A DNA stretch of 21,354 bases, from the NCBI GenBank assembly GCA_013054445.1, contig JAAMPI010000999.1:1-21354 (forward strand). The letters run 5' to 3'. The stretch is from Cudoniella acicularis. Taxonomy: Eukaryota; Ascomycota; Leotiomycetes; Helotiales; Helotiaceae. The position numbers were made by a program, and so were the translations under genes. Shown in pieces: positions 9,815 through 19,331 of the stretch; the stretch's first letter is position 1, and the number at the start of each line of letters is the position of its first letter. Below the pieces are notes generated by a model, which ran no database searches, was not told the DNA's origin, and saw nothing but the letters and a program-made list of their open reading frames with translations.

Positions 9815-11905
9815 TTAGATACCCCGAGAATCTAACATCCAAGAATGTTCTCTGATCCTTGGTATTACCATAGCTTCTAAACTCCGATCTCCTGCTGCAT
9901 CCTTTGAGCCATAAGACATTATATGGAATGTAGCATCTCTTGAAGGCCCAAGCATAACTTTGCAATCGAAACCGCCCGGTATTTCTGCTATAGTACTGTC
10001 AAGTTCTACTTGCCCAGGAATACTCTTCGTGTGTTTGACTTTGTCACGTCTAAAGCCTCGTTGGATATCAGGTACTATGACCTCGGGGACTAAGCGCACA
10101 CCGTTCTTGTCCTTTGCTGGAAGCCACCAGATCCAATGCTTGTACTTCCGAGAGCATCTAGTCTCTAGCCGTGGCCAAAGTTCAGGCTCGATCTCATGTT
10201 TGATCACATGACCAAATGGCTGCCATCCAAAACGGGGCATATCAAAATCATTTAATCGAAAGTTGAAACGATGACGTAGTAGATCAGATCTTGGTACTTG
10301 AGCAAAAATATCCTCATAAGAACCTAAAGCATCTTCATCCAAAAATGACTGCTTAGAACCAGTCCAGGCAGCGACATCCACGTCAGGCCAAGACAAAGAA
10401 CCACCTAGCTGCTCATCATGAGTTTCTAGATAAGATACTATCTTATCTAGAAACTCATAGTCACCCAAAACAAAAATGCCGAACCATAACAATGCAGGTG
10501 ACTGCCGACGAGCCATGAATATCTTCGCAAGAACTTCTAGGTTGCCAGCCTCGACAATAGGCCTTACAACTTCAAGTATTGAGCCAAACCATGCGCTAAC
10601 GAGATTGCAATCAAGTCCTGGCTCCCAAAAAATGCTCCAAATTATAGAGCCGACAGAGGGTGGGTGTATACTCAGTGTCATATAGTAAGGAAGATCATCA
10701 ATATAATCTCGAATGTACCCAGGAGGTGTGGCGTGTCCTCTGTGTACTGTGGTCATACTAGGCATCGGAAGCTGTGGCTGCAAACCCATCTTATTGTAGA
10801 ACGGCAGCACGAGCGCCGCTAGGAATGCTGCTGTAGGCTGTTGTAATGTTTCAAATGACTTCTCATGATCGGTCAAGGAGGACCCAAAGTCAAATAACGT
10901 ACATAATTCGGTAAGGAGGTCTGCAGCTTCGCAAGAAGAAGGGGGTCGTTCATGAGCCAGAAAACTAAACGGGGTATCGGTGGCAATGATGAAGCGAGTA
11001 TTTTCCTCATAATGTGTAGTCCACGGTGGTAGAGGGCCCGTCACCTGCCATCCCAAGCCTGATGCTAGAACAGCACAAAGCCACCTAGTCAGCTTCCTCG
11101 AGGCGCATCCGAGATAAATAACAATATCTCTTGGTTGAGACTCGACGTCTTTGATAAGGACAGGTGAGAGTCTCTTAAGAGAATACCGTATTTGTCTTTT
11201 TTGTAGTTCGAGCAATCGTACAGAAAAAATGTATGACCATAATGATGTAAGTATAGCAATACCATTCGGTCGCCCATTATTAAGTCGGAAATCAGATCGA
11301 GATGATATTCGACATTCTGTAGGCTTCAATATCGAGAGAGGAAATATCTTCTTATTACCATGGACGAATTCTGGATCCCAGTCCTCTTCATTGTATTCGG
11401 AATCAACTTGAGACTTGAGTAATTCAGGGCATGCAACGTGCCAAATCGCTTCTCCTGTGATACTCTGCTTCCTGGGTACATCTTGAGGAAGGGGCGGTAT
11501 TTTTTGCAACAAAATATAGGGGTCTAAGCTCCCGATTGGCACACAGCCAGATGGTAGCAAATTGGCACAGGTAACGTACGTGCGCCAGATGCTTCGACAC
11601 TTTAAGAAAGTGCAGTGGATCTGATCTGAACTGGGTATGAGAATATCTCCTTCGCAGCCAAAAAGCAAGTCGACATTCTTGGGTTCAGAATTTAGATCCA
11701 CAAGAGACTCGTCACTTGTAGAACTTTCTGAGGGGGTCTCGGCCGTATGCTGGGATATAGTGGCTGTCTTTCCAACTGGCGCATCCTGTATCTTCTCTGT
11801 CGTCCCTGTTGTACTTGCAACGGCTTTGCTTTCTTCGAAGTCTGTCTCGAATATATTCTCTCCCGTAGACACCCAGCGACGAATTCGACAGGTATGGCTA
11901 GTCAT
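9815..11905 (-). CDS. Uncharacterised fungal family protein, 696 aa
   Basis: A single open frame encodes 696 residues (11905-9815, stop included). I recognise the family style from many ascomycete hypothetical proteins: CRIRRWV near the start, KLTRWLCAVLASGLGWQ, PTAAFLAALVLPFYNKMGLQ, DDLPYYMTLSIHPPSVGSIIW, CNLVSAWFGSILEVVRP, AAWTGSKQSFLD, and RFNFRLNDFDMPRFGWQPFG followed by PELWPRLETR. The motifs run in the expected order without breaks, so the main body looks functional. One hydrophobic stretch (IAILTSLWSYIFSVRLLEL) may be a membrane segment; otherwise it looks soluble. The start is doubtful because the same frame stays coding-like upstream to 12349 with two stops (see separate entry). It ends only 63 bases from the convergent gene's downstream stop. 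Function unknown. A 41-nt palindrome lies within it. Confidence 0.8.
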   Translation of the reverse strand: MTSHTCRIRRWVSTGENIFETDFEESKAVASTTGTTEKIQDAPVGKTATISQHTAETPSESSTSDESLVDLNSEPKNVDLLFGCEGDILIPSSDQIHCTFLKCRSIWRTYVTCANLLPSGCVPIGSLDPYILLQKIPPLPQDVPRKQSITGEAIWHVACPELLKSQVDSEYNEEDWDPEFVHGNKKIFPLSILKPTECRISSRSDFRLNNGRPNGIAILTSLWSYIFSVRLLELQKRQIRYSLKRLSPVLIKDVESQPRDIVIYLGCASRKLTRWLCAVLASGLGWQVTGPLPPWTTHYEENTRFIIATDTPFSFLAHERPPSSCEAADLLTELCTLFDFGSSLTDHEKSFETLQQPTAAFLAALVLPFYNKMGLQPQLPMPSMTTVHRGHATPPGYIRDYIDDLPYYMTLSIHPPSVGSIIWSIFWEPGLDCNLVSAWFGSILEVVRPIVEAGNLEVLAKIFMARRQSPALLWFGIFVLGDYEFLDKIVSYLETHDEQLGGSLSWPDVDVAAWTGSKQSFLDEDALGSYEDIFAQVPRSDLLRHRFNFRLNDFDMPRFGWQPFGHVIKHEIEPELWPRLETRCSRKYKHWIWWLPAKDKNGVRLVPEVIVPDIQRGFRRDKVKHTKSIPGQVELDSTIAEIPGGFDCKVMLGPSRDATFHIMSYGSKDAAGDRSLEAMVIPRIREHSWMLDSRGI
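10418..10458. repeat. Perfect 20-bp inverted repeat with 1-nt centre inside coding sequence
   Basis: Arms 10418-10437 and 10439-10458 are exact reverse complements around a single C at 10438. The stretch encodes YEFLDKIVSYLETH in the 696-residue protein without breaking the frame. Confidence 0.95.
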
Positions 11906-12349
11906 CTTGTCAAAATGGCCTTGATATTTAGGGAGACGTAAGACGATACTTGGGACTTCGATATCGAAATTGTAGGTTGCTATCGAATTGGAAGCGCTTT
12001 TGCGAGATCCGTAGACAGGCCCGAACTGCGACGAGGAGGTAGTCGACGCGGTATTTTGAGGAAGGGTAAATTAGGCAGATTCGGGACCAAACTTCGAAGT
12101 AATTGAGATGTACGTATAGTGTAGACCGGCGGTGAAATAATTGTGAAAGGAGTCTCTGGGCGCGATCAGAGCGGTCGAGGAAACAACTTGCTGCGTATGA
12201 AACGACGATCGCGAAAGCGACGTAGCCGCTCAGGTTAGGCTTGGGCTATAGGTATTCGAATGACATGGCAGCTGCGTTGCTGTCTTGAGAAGCTTGTTGA
12301 GTCCTTTACAGACGATCGTGTACGAGGGACCAAGGAAATTTGCTCGCAT
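11906..12349 (-). pseudogene. Upstream in-frame extension of the 696-aa gene, two stops
   Basis: From a minus-strand ATG at 12349-12347 the frame of the 696-residue protein runs 148 codons down to its Met, with only two stops: TGA at 12232-12230 (CGA would restore it) and TAA at 12073-12071 (CAA would restore it). Random sequence of this length would be expected to show about seven stops. The text between looks like a natural secreted or linker-type N-terminus (for example ITSKFGPESA, FTLPQNTASTTSSSQFGPVYG and FDIEVPSIVLRLPKYQG). Either the gene lost its N-terminus by C-to-T mutation and now starts at 11905, or unseen introns remove the stops. Confidence 0.5.
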
Positions 12350-12390
12350 GTGACAGACAAGTCACATGATTGACAAAGTGCGTCTGGCGA

Positions 12391-12542
12391 GTAAAGTATC
12401 CCGACACGGTCGCCAAAGTTTACTAAAAATCGCCCAACACTGTAGGGGCGGAATTTTGCGATTCGACTTCTCAGCCCATGTATTGCCTTTTACCCAATTA
12501 TCACTTAAGCTCCTGATGATGTTATAATATCCCTTTTTACGC
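12391..12542. repeat. Direct repeat copy B, right of the 8.2-12.5 kb unit
   Basis: This is the same-orientation partner of 8243-8410. It lacks about 25 bases present in copy A but keeps the outer GTA.AGTATCC and CCCTTTTTACG blocks. Inside is an imperfect palindrome, AAATCGCCC..GGGCGG..GCGATT. The minus-strand 97-codon frame across it is not a convincing gene. Confidence 0.65.
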
Positions 12543-12630
12543 GAAGAGACACGAGGTAAGTTATGATCGTATCTTCCGTTTGTAAGTAATTGCAGGTTGT
12601 TGTAAGCATTAGAATCCTTCCTCCTTGCCC

Positions 12631-12715
12631 ATGCTACACGTGGGCCGTGTAGCATCCGAGTTTTCTTGGCCCGCTCAGGTTTGGAGCGGGTTGGTGGGAA
12701 TCGCCCACGGAGTAC
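12631..12715. other. Three consecutive short hairpins
   Basis: 12631-12640 pairs perfectly with 12646-12655 (10 bp, 5-nt loop). CCCGCTC pairs with GAGCGGG around 12671-12691 (7 bp, 7-nt loop). GTGGG pairs with CCCAC just after (5 bp, 5-nt loop). They lie next to repeat copy B and could be the end of that element or a structured RNA. No tRNA or known ncRNA pattern fits. Confidence 0.5.
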
Positions 12716-13206
12716 TCACAAAAAGACCTGGTGGAGCGAATTATAGCTGCACTACCGTTTATCACTAAGCATGCCATCCAACAGCACTAGGATCTGATAT
12801 AGTAGTCCCAAACCAAATTTGATTTTTTTACAGAAATCTTTTCAAATGGCAGGCTGCCCTAAGAAGTTGAAGTTGAAGAGCGGGTTCGCATCAGCGAATC
12901 ACCGATCAGTTTGGGTTTCTATCAGCCACAGAGGTAGTTACTTCGGATGTAGGTGGCTTATAGCCGGAGTGGAGCTCCGAATCACTTGAGTGGTCGGGCC
13001 AGGCTATACTAATCCTTATTCAGCATGGCGCCAAATGACGACGTCCAAGGCCGCAGCCTTCCAACAGCCGACCTGCTTGTTCGCGGGATCTACTATCACA
13101 CCCCACGTCTGCCCTGCCGTTGTATCTCTGACTCTTCTATCCACCTCCGTCCATCAACCTCAGCGGTAATATAAACCACTTCTTACCCCTCCTCTTTCTA
13201 GTCAAT
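12716..13206. other. Intergenic region and promoter of the decayed DUF7924 gene
   Basis: No gene is visible. The last part looks like a fungal promoter, with a TATAAA at 13170-13175 and a CT-rich leader up to the ATG at 13207. Confidence 0.5.
13170..13175 (+). promoter_or_regulatory. TATA box before the DUF7924 copy
   Basis: TATAAA lies 32 bases upstream of the ATG at 13207 and is followed by a pyrimidine-rich tract. This is the arrangement expected of a short-leader fungal promoter. Confidence 0.4.
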
Positions 13207-14914
13207 ATGGCCCCGCGTCAAGCCCAGCCAAACGTCCAAAAGGTTAGACGGCAACCCTCAGCGCCAAAATATCAAGGTGAGCTATCCGGACTCAGTTCGC
13301 GTACCGACTAATCATTATAGGAACACGGCCATAAGGTATCAAAAAAGAACAACCACAAGTTTCTCCTCGTAGAAGCGCACGCCTACAAATCCACCAGGAA
13401 CAAACTACACCTAAGGACACGAATATCAAAACTGAGCACCTACTTCCCTCCGCGACCAGCATCACTCGTAGCAAAGAGGTATGTCACTCTTCTTATTCTA
13501 TACAATAAAGCTAACCTAAGCCAAGTTCCTACAATCCGATGATCAAAAACGAAGTCGAAAACGAAAACAAACACAATCGCAAAACGTAGCCCTCCTTCCT
13601 GCTATCACTACTCCTTAAAAGCGGCCGCGAACGTCCTATCAAAGATTTTATATTAAGGATATAATCAACGCGAACATAGCGGTCGGTGTCGAAAATTAGA
13701 GAAGGGAAGGATCTTGGCCTAAGGAATACTTCGAGCCAGAGAGTAACATGAGTCATCTACTTGCGAGGAAGAAATCTTTTCGCGGCAAACAATCAGAAGC
13801 TGGCTCTACTACCCCCAGTTCTATACCAAGCGATGAAAGGCCGAGGGAAGCTAAGAGCACCCCTTATACGCGTCCAAGTTATAAGACTATGCTTGCTACC
13901 AAGGGCAGCTTTATAGATAAATCTGATAAGGGTATTTAAAAAGCAAGTAGTGACCTTTGTCAAACCCTGCTTGATTCGGAGCAAGTATGTCCTCAGGATT
14001 CATTATTTCGCGATGATCTGTTCGACACAACTTACTAGAAGATTCGTAATAGAAATAAAGCTATGGTTATTCGAGATATCTCGCAGTTGATTGTCCCTTC
14101 TGCCCAAATTCTAGCGACATACGGTGCTACCCATCTAAACCCTTTAATTAAAAGTGTCAATAAAGGTTAGAATAGCGCCAGGCCTTTCTACGGTCCTCGC
14201 CCATAACCTGATTATTCTATAGGGTTTGGACGATCTGCGTTCACGGACGATCAACTCGAAAAGCTCAAGCCTTTCGTTGGCGAGGTTCCGGATAGCTTTA
14301 CTTCTTACTTTATGGCCACCTGGCAGATATACTTCCCGTTTCTAACGTGCGAAGTAAAGTGCGGTAACCTGGCGCTTGACATCGCAGATAGGCAGAATGC
14401 TCATAGCATGACTCTTGCTATAAGGGGCATTGTGTAACTCTTTCGGATGGTGAAGCGCGAAGAGGAACTCCATCTGCAAATCCTCGCCTTTTCAGTCTCG
14501 TATGACCACCGGACGGTAAGAATCTACGGTCATTATCCTTTGATTGATAGAAGCAAGACCGAATTCTATCGCCACCCGATCCATGATTTCAGCTTCGCAC
14601 TTGGCAAGGAGAAATGGACGGCATACACATTCACTAAAAATGTCTATGATATTTGGATGCCGACTCACCTCGAGAGAATTCGTTTAGCTATCGATGCGTT
14701 GTCGCCTAATTTGGAGCAATCTAAGCTAGGGGAATCAGGACTTTCACAGGGGTTAGAAAGTCACAATCTCGCTGATCAATCAAGTAATGATGCCGTATCT
14801 ACACTAAAGGAAGCAGGGTCTAGCTACGCCGATTCGCTAGACGTTACCCTAGATACTTCGCTATCTCAGGTAGCTTCCAGAACATCTAAGAAAAGAAGTA
14901 GGAATATAGAATAG
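13207..14914 (+). pseudogene. DUF7924-family gene copy, eight in-frame stops
   Basis: Exon 1 runs 13207-13276 (MAPRQAQPNVQKVRRQPS), intron 13277-13320, exon 2 13321-13478, intron 13479-13525, exon 3 13526-14914. All junctions are GT..AG and keep frame. I recognise the fungal family by FYGPRP, GFGRSAFTDDQLEKLKPFVG, YFPFLTCEVKCG, ALDIADRQNAHSM, TVRIYGHYP, YRHPIHDF and TKNVYDIWMPTHL. Stops lie at 13332, 13616, 13697, 13937, 14036, 14168, 14204 and 14435; most restore by C-to-T or G-to-A reversal (CAA/CAG to TAA/TAG, or TGG to TAG). Exon 3 keeps one frame for 1.39 kb with no indel, so decay is by point mutation, as RIP does. The last 155 codons (14447-14911) are intact. The E-V-K core resembles a PD-(D/E)XK nuclease motif, which is only an inference. 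Intact relatives are about 500 residues. Confidence 0.85.
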
Positions 14915-15480
14915 TCACAAGTCAATTTGACGCAAGGGGTTTTAAGAAAGCTGTATAGTATAATGAAACTATCGAAGCAAGTCACTGTCGAGTTTTACTC
15001 TTCCTTCCTTAGTCCCTACGTTAAGTCTCTAAGTTTCGCCACTGACCTATCCCCCTAATTCCATCGTTATAGCCACTTCATATTTGTGGGTCTGGTTCTA
15101 CATAGCATGGTATAAGCCAAGGAGCCACCTTCTCACATTGCTACTTTCTCTACGGCGTGACTCACTATATGATGAGTAACGGTTGAGCACTTCTACAGCC
15201 ATCCTTCGGGATATCTCCCCGTTCAAGCAGAATACTTTCATGTTCAAGAGACAATCTAATCGCCAGTATAATCATATTTCTCAATCTGCCCTTTTACGGA
15301 CCGATTAGCTAACTCAGAAGGATTAGCCAAGAATTGCAGGATGGCCATAGGCATATTAGTGGCCAACGTTTCCGGCTGGTATGCCGGGTGAAGGCACTGA
15401 AAGCTTCAGACAGGCAAGACAAGGCAGACACCCTGGCAGCATGGTAACGTTAGAGTGGACTTGGAACGATTAATGCCTGC
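14915..15480. other. Intergenic, no gene recognised
   Basis: Frames on both strands are short and motif-free. TA-rich, stop-dense sequence suggests further mutated repeat DNA. Confidence 0.45.
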
Positions 15481-15514
15481 TAGCTGAGTTCAGGTTGCCC
15501 CTCGGTCACACTAC

Positions 15515-16070
15515 TGCAGGTAGGACTAGGAGATTCATGTAAATGCTAGTAAGGCAGAATCACTTCGGCAGGATCAGCGGTAAACCGAGGTGGAGATTCA
15601 TGCAAGGGGGTAGGATATCATAGAGGACGCCCGCTGAGCCTCTTCCCACAGACTATACAGCATTGCCCCTAGCTGACTTACCAACCCCTTTCACAGCGTC
15701 ACCATGCCGTAGTGTGACTCCTTCTCAACGCGGCTTCCCAGCTGACCAACCGCTTTCACAGGAATCTCTCAGTGCCACTAAGCCTTGGTACAACCTACAT
15801 AACTTCACCTCGGTTTAACCCCTACCTAGCAGATCCTATATCCCTTTGTTAGTGAATTTTGCCGCTTATGTAGTTTGATATCTAGGATTTATATGAATCT
15901 CCTAATACTACTGGTCCTCGTGCGAACCCTTAGACACAGAATTGATATAATATAAAATCCCCTGTTAAGCGTCTACCAGTTGATCCGCCTCCCCTTTATT
16001 CGTAAAGCTTCTGCTGATACAATCCTAGCTTGTCAGGATTTACATGAATCTCTTAGTACCACTAGACACT
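15515..16070. repeat. Cluster of imperfect direct and inverted repeats
   Basis: A GAGATTCATGTAAAT-type unit occurs on the plus strand near 15530 and, shorter, near 15592. It recurs on the minus strand near 15890, 16050 and, diverged, near 15775. A GTAAACCGAGGTG block near 15582 is mirrored as CACCTCGGTTTAACC near 15808. CTGAC..CCAACC..TTTCACAG occurs twice directly (15673 and 15742). The mix of direct and inverted copies suggests a nested or foldback repeat. No coding frame is present. Confidence 0.5.
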
Positions 16071-16471
16071 AGTACAACTCCTCCCTAGCACGGCATCACC
16101 GCTACATAATGTTATTATGTCAATTGATTGTCCCTCTCCTGCTTTAACCTACGTAAACTAGACCTATAGTCAGAGCACCTTAGCCCCTTGCCTTCTACAA
16201 GCAGGACAATAACGAGGACAAAGAATACATAGGTAAAGTATAGTGTTAAGAGATCAAAAGAAAAGTAAATTAAATACTATTAAAATCTATCTTATATGTA
16301 ATTACTCTATAGACATTAAAGAGACGTGATGGAAAAATTAGACTAAGCCGCTTAACCTTACATATATCACGTGCATATAAGCGAATATAGATCCAAAAAG
16401 GGTTCCAAACGAATCCTTGTCAGAGCTAAAATAGGACCCGCCCCTAAAGACGAGATAAGGAAAGTGTAGCC
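16071..16471. other. Intergenic, AT-leaning, no gene recognised
   Basis: Short frames only. It contains a small palindrome (ACATAATGTTATTATGT, near 16105) and A-rich tracts, with no recognisable features. Confidence 0.4.
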
Positions 16472-16638
16472 GGGCCTTAAGGGAGCCAAAAAAGCCCCTA
16501 AGGATACTGAAATAGCTTTTTAATGCATGCTCAGGCGGTGCTCAGGCGGTGCTCAGGAATGCTCACCCTCGGCTTAAGCTTGCTCACCTGTAGCTCAGGC
16601 TAAAGCAGCAGTAGCTCAGGTCCAAAGACGGAAACAGA
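16472..16638. repeat. Dispersed repeat, copy 2, with GCTCAGG/GCTCACC subrepeats
   Basis: This is the partner of 4545-4741. Two exact GGTGCTCAGGC units sit side by side near 16535-16555, followed by scattered GCTCACC and GCTCAGG. It lies about 210 bases upstream of the HET gene. Confidence 0.55.
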
Positions 16639-16851
16639 AAATGGCATGAAAACATTCCCATACTAAACTCGCTGTTATGCACACTGCCTCTTCTAGTATA
16701 GCGCATCGCTTACAGCGCCTCTTGGATTCACAGGATTGCATTCGCATTAAATTAGGCAGCAGCAGCCTTACTTTCAAAATTTTAGACTCCATGAAAATGA
16801 ACATATTTATTCGATGACCTTCAAAATTAATCGCTGTTTATAGAACCGAGA

Positions 16852-19088
16852 GTGCCCCTCTGTGCGACATGTGGTAGTGTGGACGTTCGTAACCTCCTTC
16901 TTATCTGCCTTTCGCAATGTCGAGAGAAACAAGAAGCTCTATCCGATGGCGAGACCTATGATAACAGACTCAACAACTATGAGGGATCCGAAGTTAAGCA
17001 CCACGGCGACATTTTCGCGATTGAGAAATCAAGTAAAGATTGCGATCTTTGCGAAGTCATATTTAAAGCCTTTAAGAGAACCAATGTTCAAGATGTAGAA
17101 GTTGCAAGAGGGTTGCAGATTATCTTTCGTGCATCCTGCAACAAGATTGAAGTATGTTATAATACGGATGCCAAGGAAGGATTGATTAAACTATGCGGCC
17201 TTGATGTGTACATGGATAAGCCTGATGGTGAGTATTACCTCTAATAATTCTGTAATGGAACTTATTTTTCTCTACAGCCGAAGAACTTTTCCGAGTAGGT
17301 CAAATAAAAGAGGACAATTCGCCGCCCATTTTAAAGATAATGGAGAAGGACCCTGGCTCCAAAAGATCATTTGAAATTGCTTCACGCTGGTTGAAGAACT
17401 GTGTAGAGAGCCATCCCTCTTGCAGGCCTCCCCTTGAGATCCAGAAACCGCCTAGACGGCTGATTCACGTCGGCAGTAAAACTCAGAATCCCTTTCTGGT
17501 AGAAACCTTCCCTGATCTCCAACACGTGGAATGGCTTTCGCTAAGCTACTGCTGGGGAGGAGATCCTTCGAGGAAACTTACCAATGACACTATGAATACG
17601 TTGAAGAATGGAATCCCTTTGACCGATTTCGATGCTACAATTCAAGACGCCGTATTAGTCACTCGAGCTTTGGGAATCTCGTACATTTGGATTGATGCAC
17701 TTTGCATCATCCAAGATTGTAACGAGTGGAGCGAAGAGGCTTCCAAGATGAATGAAATCTATGGAGGATCAACAGTGACTCTTGTCGTTGCCAGTTCCGA
17801 TTCTGTAAGGAATGGATTCCTGAAGGAACGCGATCTCAACTACATTCCTGTTGTATATTCTACCAACCCAGCGGAAGATCATAAAGCAAAATTATTCTTA
17901 TCACCAGAATGGGACGATAATGAACGCGAATATAACGGGCCCTGGAGTAACCGGGGATGGACGATGCAAGAAGGACTACTTCCAAATCGTTTACTGCACT
18001 ACACAGCTTCTCAAATTATTTGGAAATGCGGTGAGGAACAGAGATTCGAAAGGGGTGTAACAGAACGTGTCGAAGATAGAATATCTGAAACCTTGACCTA
18101 CTCTGATTATGACGACATAGCATTTGGATCTGAATTTCTCTGGAAATTACCGGCATTCTTGAAATTCAAAAGGTTTAAAAACTATTTGCCCATCAGCTTG
18201 GATTATCCATTGATGTCGCACTCAGGCACATTTCGTTTGTGGTACGACCTAGTCGAGGATTATACTCAGAGAAGGTTTACAAAGATCAGCGATCGTCTCG
18301 TGGCCATCTCAGGCCTGGCTAGAATATATGGCGACATGATTCGAAACCCTACATACGTAGCTGGGCTGTGGAAAGAGGACCTCATCCGGGGGATTTTATG
18401 GCATGTTGAAGGTACAACGCTGATTCCTAAGCGTTCTGCAGACAATACTTCAACTCTCCATGAGGATTTTCCATCCTGGAGCTGGGCCAGTGTTGGATAT
18501 GAGGTTGTCAAAAATGACTTGAAGACTGATAATAGTCTCCGTGCTTTATCAGAAATCGAGAACATACAGATCGATCTTGTTGACCCACGAGATCCCTTTG
18601 GTGCTGTGAAAAGCGGCAATGTCACTATAACTGGTCCTTTAAGGAGACTACCAAGGCTTTATAACAAGGAATGGACATCGGCAGAAGCATCGATGTCAAA
18701 ACTTGAGCGCCATATTTCTGAAATCGTCGAGAAGGAAAGCCAAGGAAGTGTTGCACATAAATATTCTTCTCCACCCGGAGGTCATTTTAGTGTCCTACTG
18801 ATGCTTGAAGACATAGGTTCGCTACATCTACTTGTGTTAGAAGCTACTGGTGAAATTCAAAATGGCATTAATGTATATCGTCGAGGTGGGATACTCAAAC
18901 TCTGGTATATTGATCCTTCAAGTTACGCATCACCTGAGCTTATTGCTACATTGAAGAAGATGGAAACTTCAATTACTGTGCAGCTCGGTCTGAGTAAGAA
19001 GACACGCAAGACGCAAGGGACTCCTAACGCTGTATTTATGGAGGTAAAGAGAGAGAACTGGGTGAAGGAAACGGTGATGATAGTCTAA
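16852..19088 (+). CDS. HET-domain (heterokaryon incompatibility) protein, two exons
   Basis: Exon 1 (to 17227) and exon 2 (17278-19088) are joined by a 50-nt GT..AG intron (17228-17277), giving 728 codons from 16852. The N-terminus has CATC and CDLC pairs, often seen before HET domains. The HET domain lies at about residues 205-350, with its three conserved blocks: WLSLSYCWGGD, YIWIDALCIIQD and the NEIYGGSTVTLVVASS stretch. RGWTMQEGLLPNRLLHY and FPSWSWASVGYE follow, as usual in the family. HET proteins trigger fungal cell death or nonself recognition when an incompatible partner is sensed; the partner here is unknown. Exon 2 has no internal stop. Oddity: codon 16852 is GTG and no in-frame ATG exists back to the stop at 16828-16830. 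A true start may lie in an upstream exon joined at the acceptor TTTATAG (ending 16843), or the ATG is lost. Confidence 0.85.
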
Positions 19089-19331
19089 GCGAGAGCTAAA
19101 ACTCTATCTCATTAATCCGTGGCTTTGGTTATGAACTTTGGCAGTTTCATAGGAAGGTCACTGAATAGAATGAGGCTAGTTAGGTGCTACTAAAGCCCTC
19201 CACCACCATCATCAAATGAATTGTCTTTAAGATCTCAAATATTCTTTGAAAAGATTCAAAATCTAGCAACAAGATTACCAACACAACTGCTTGCCGGTAA
19301 GCAACACCATTACACCACTCATTAGAGGTTG
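19089..19331. other. Short intergenic stretch between HET gene and Tc1 relic
   Basis: No coding signal is seen here. The left terminal repeat of the Tc1-like element should lie in it, but no match to sequence after 20387 could be found by eye. Confidence 0.4.

Noticed and set aside
12362..12655. Minus-strand 97-codon gene
   Set aside because: The frame spans repeat copy B and a hairpin, has no family motif, and its equivalent at copy A is not open.
12880..12915. Possible tRNA (GGTTCGCATC resembling a T-loop)
   Set aside because: No acceptor stem, D-arm or anticodon arm can be paired around it.
16852..16854. GTG as the genuine start of the HET protein
   Set aside because: Nuclear fungal genes start at ATG in nearly all cases; a missing upstream exon or lost ATG is more likely, so the coordinate marks only the first visible codon region.
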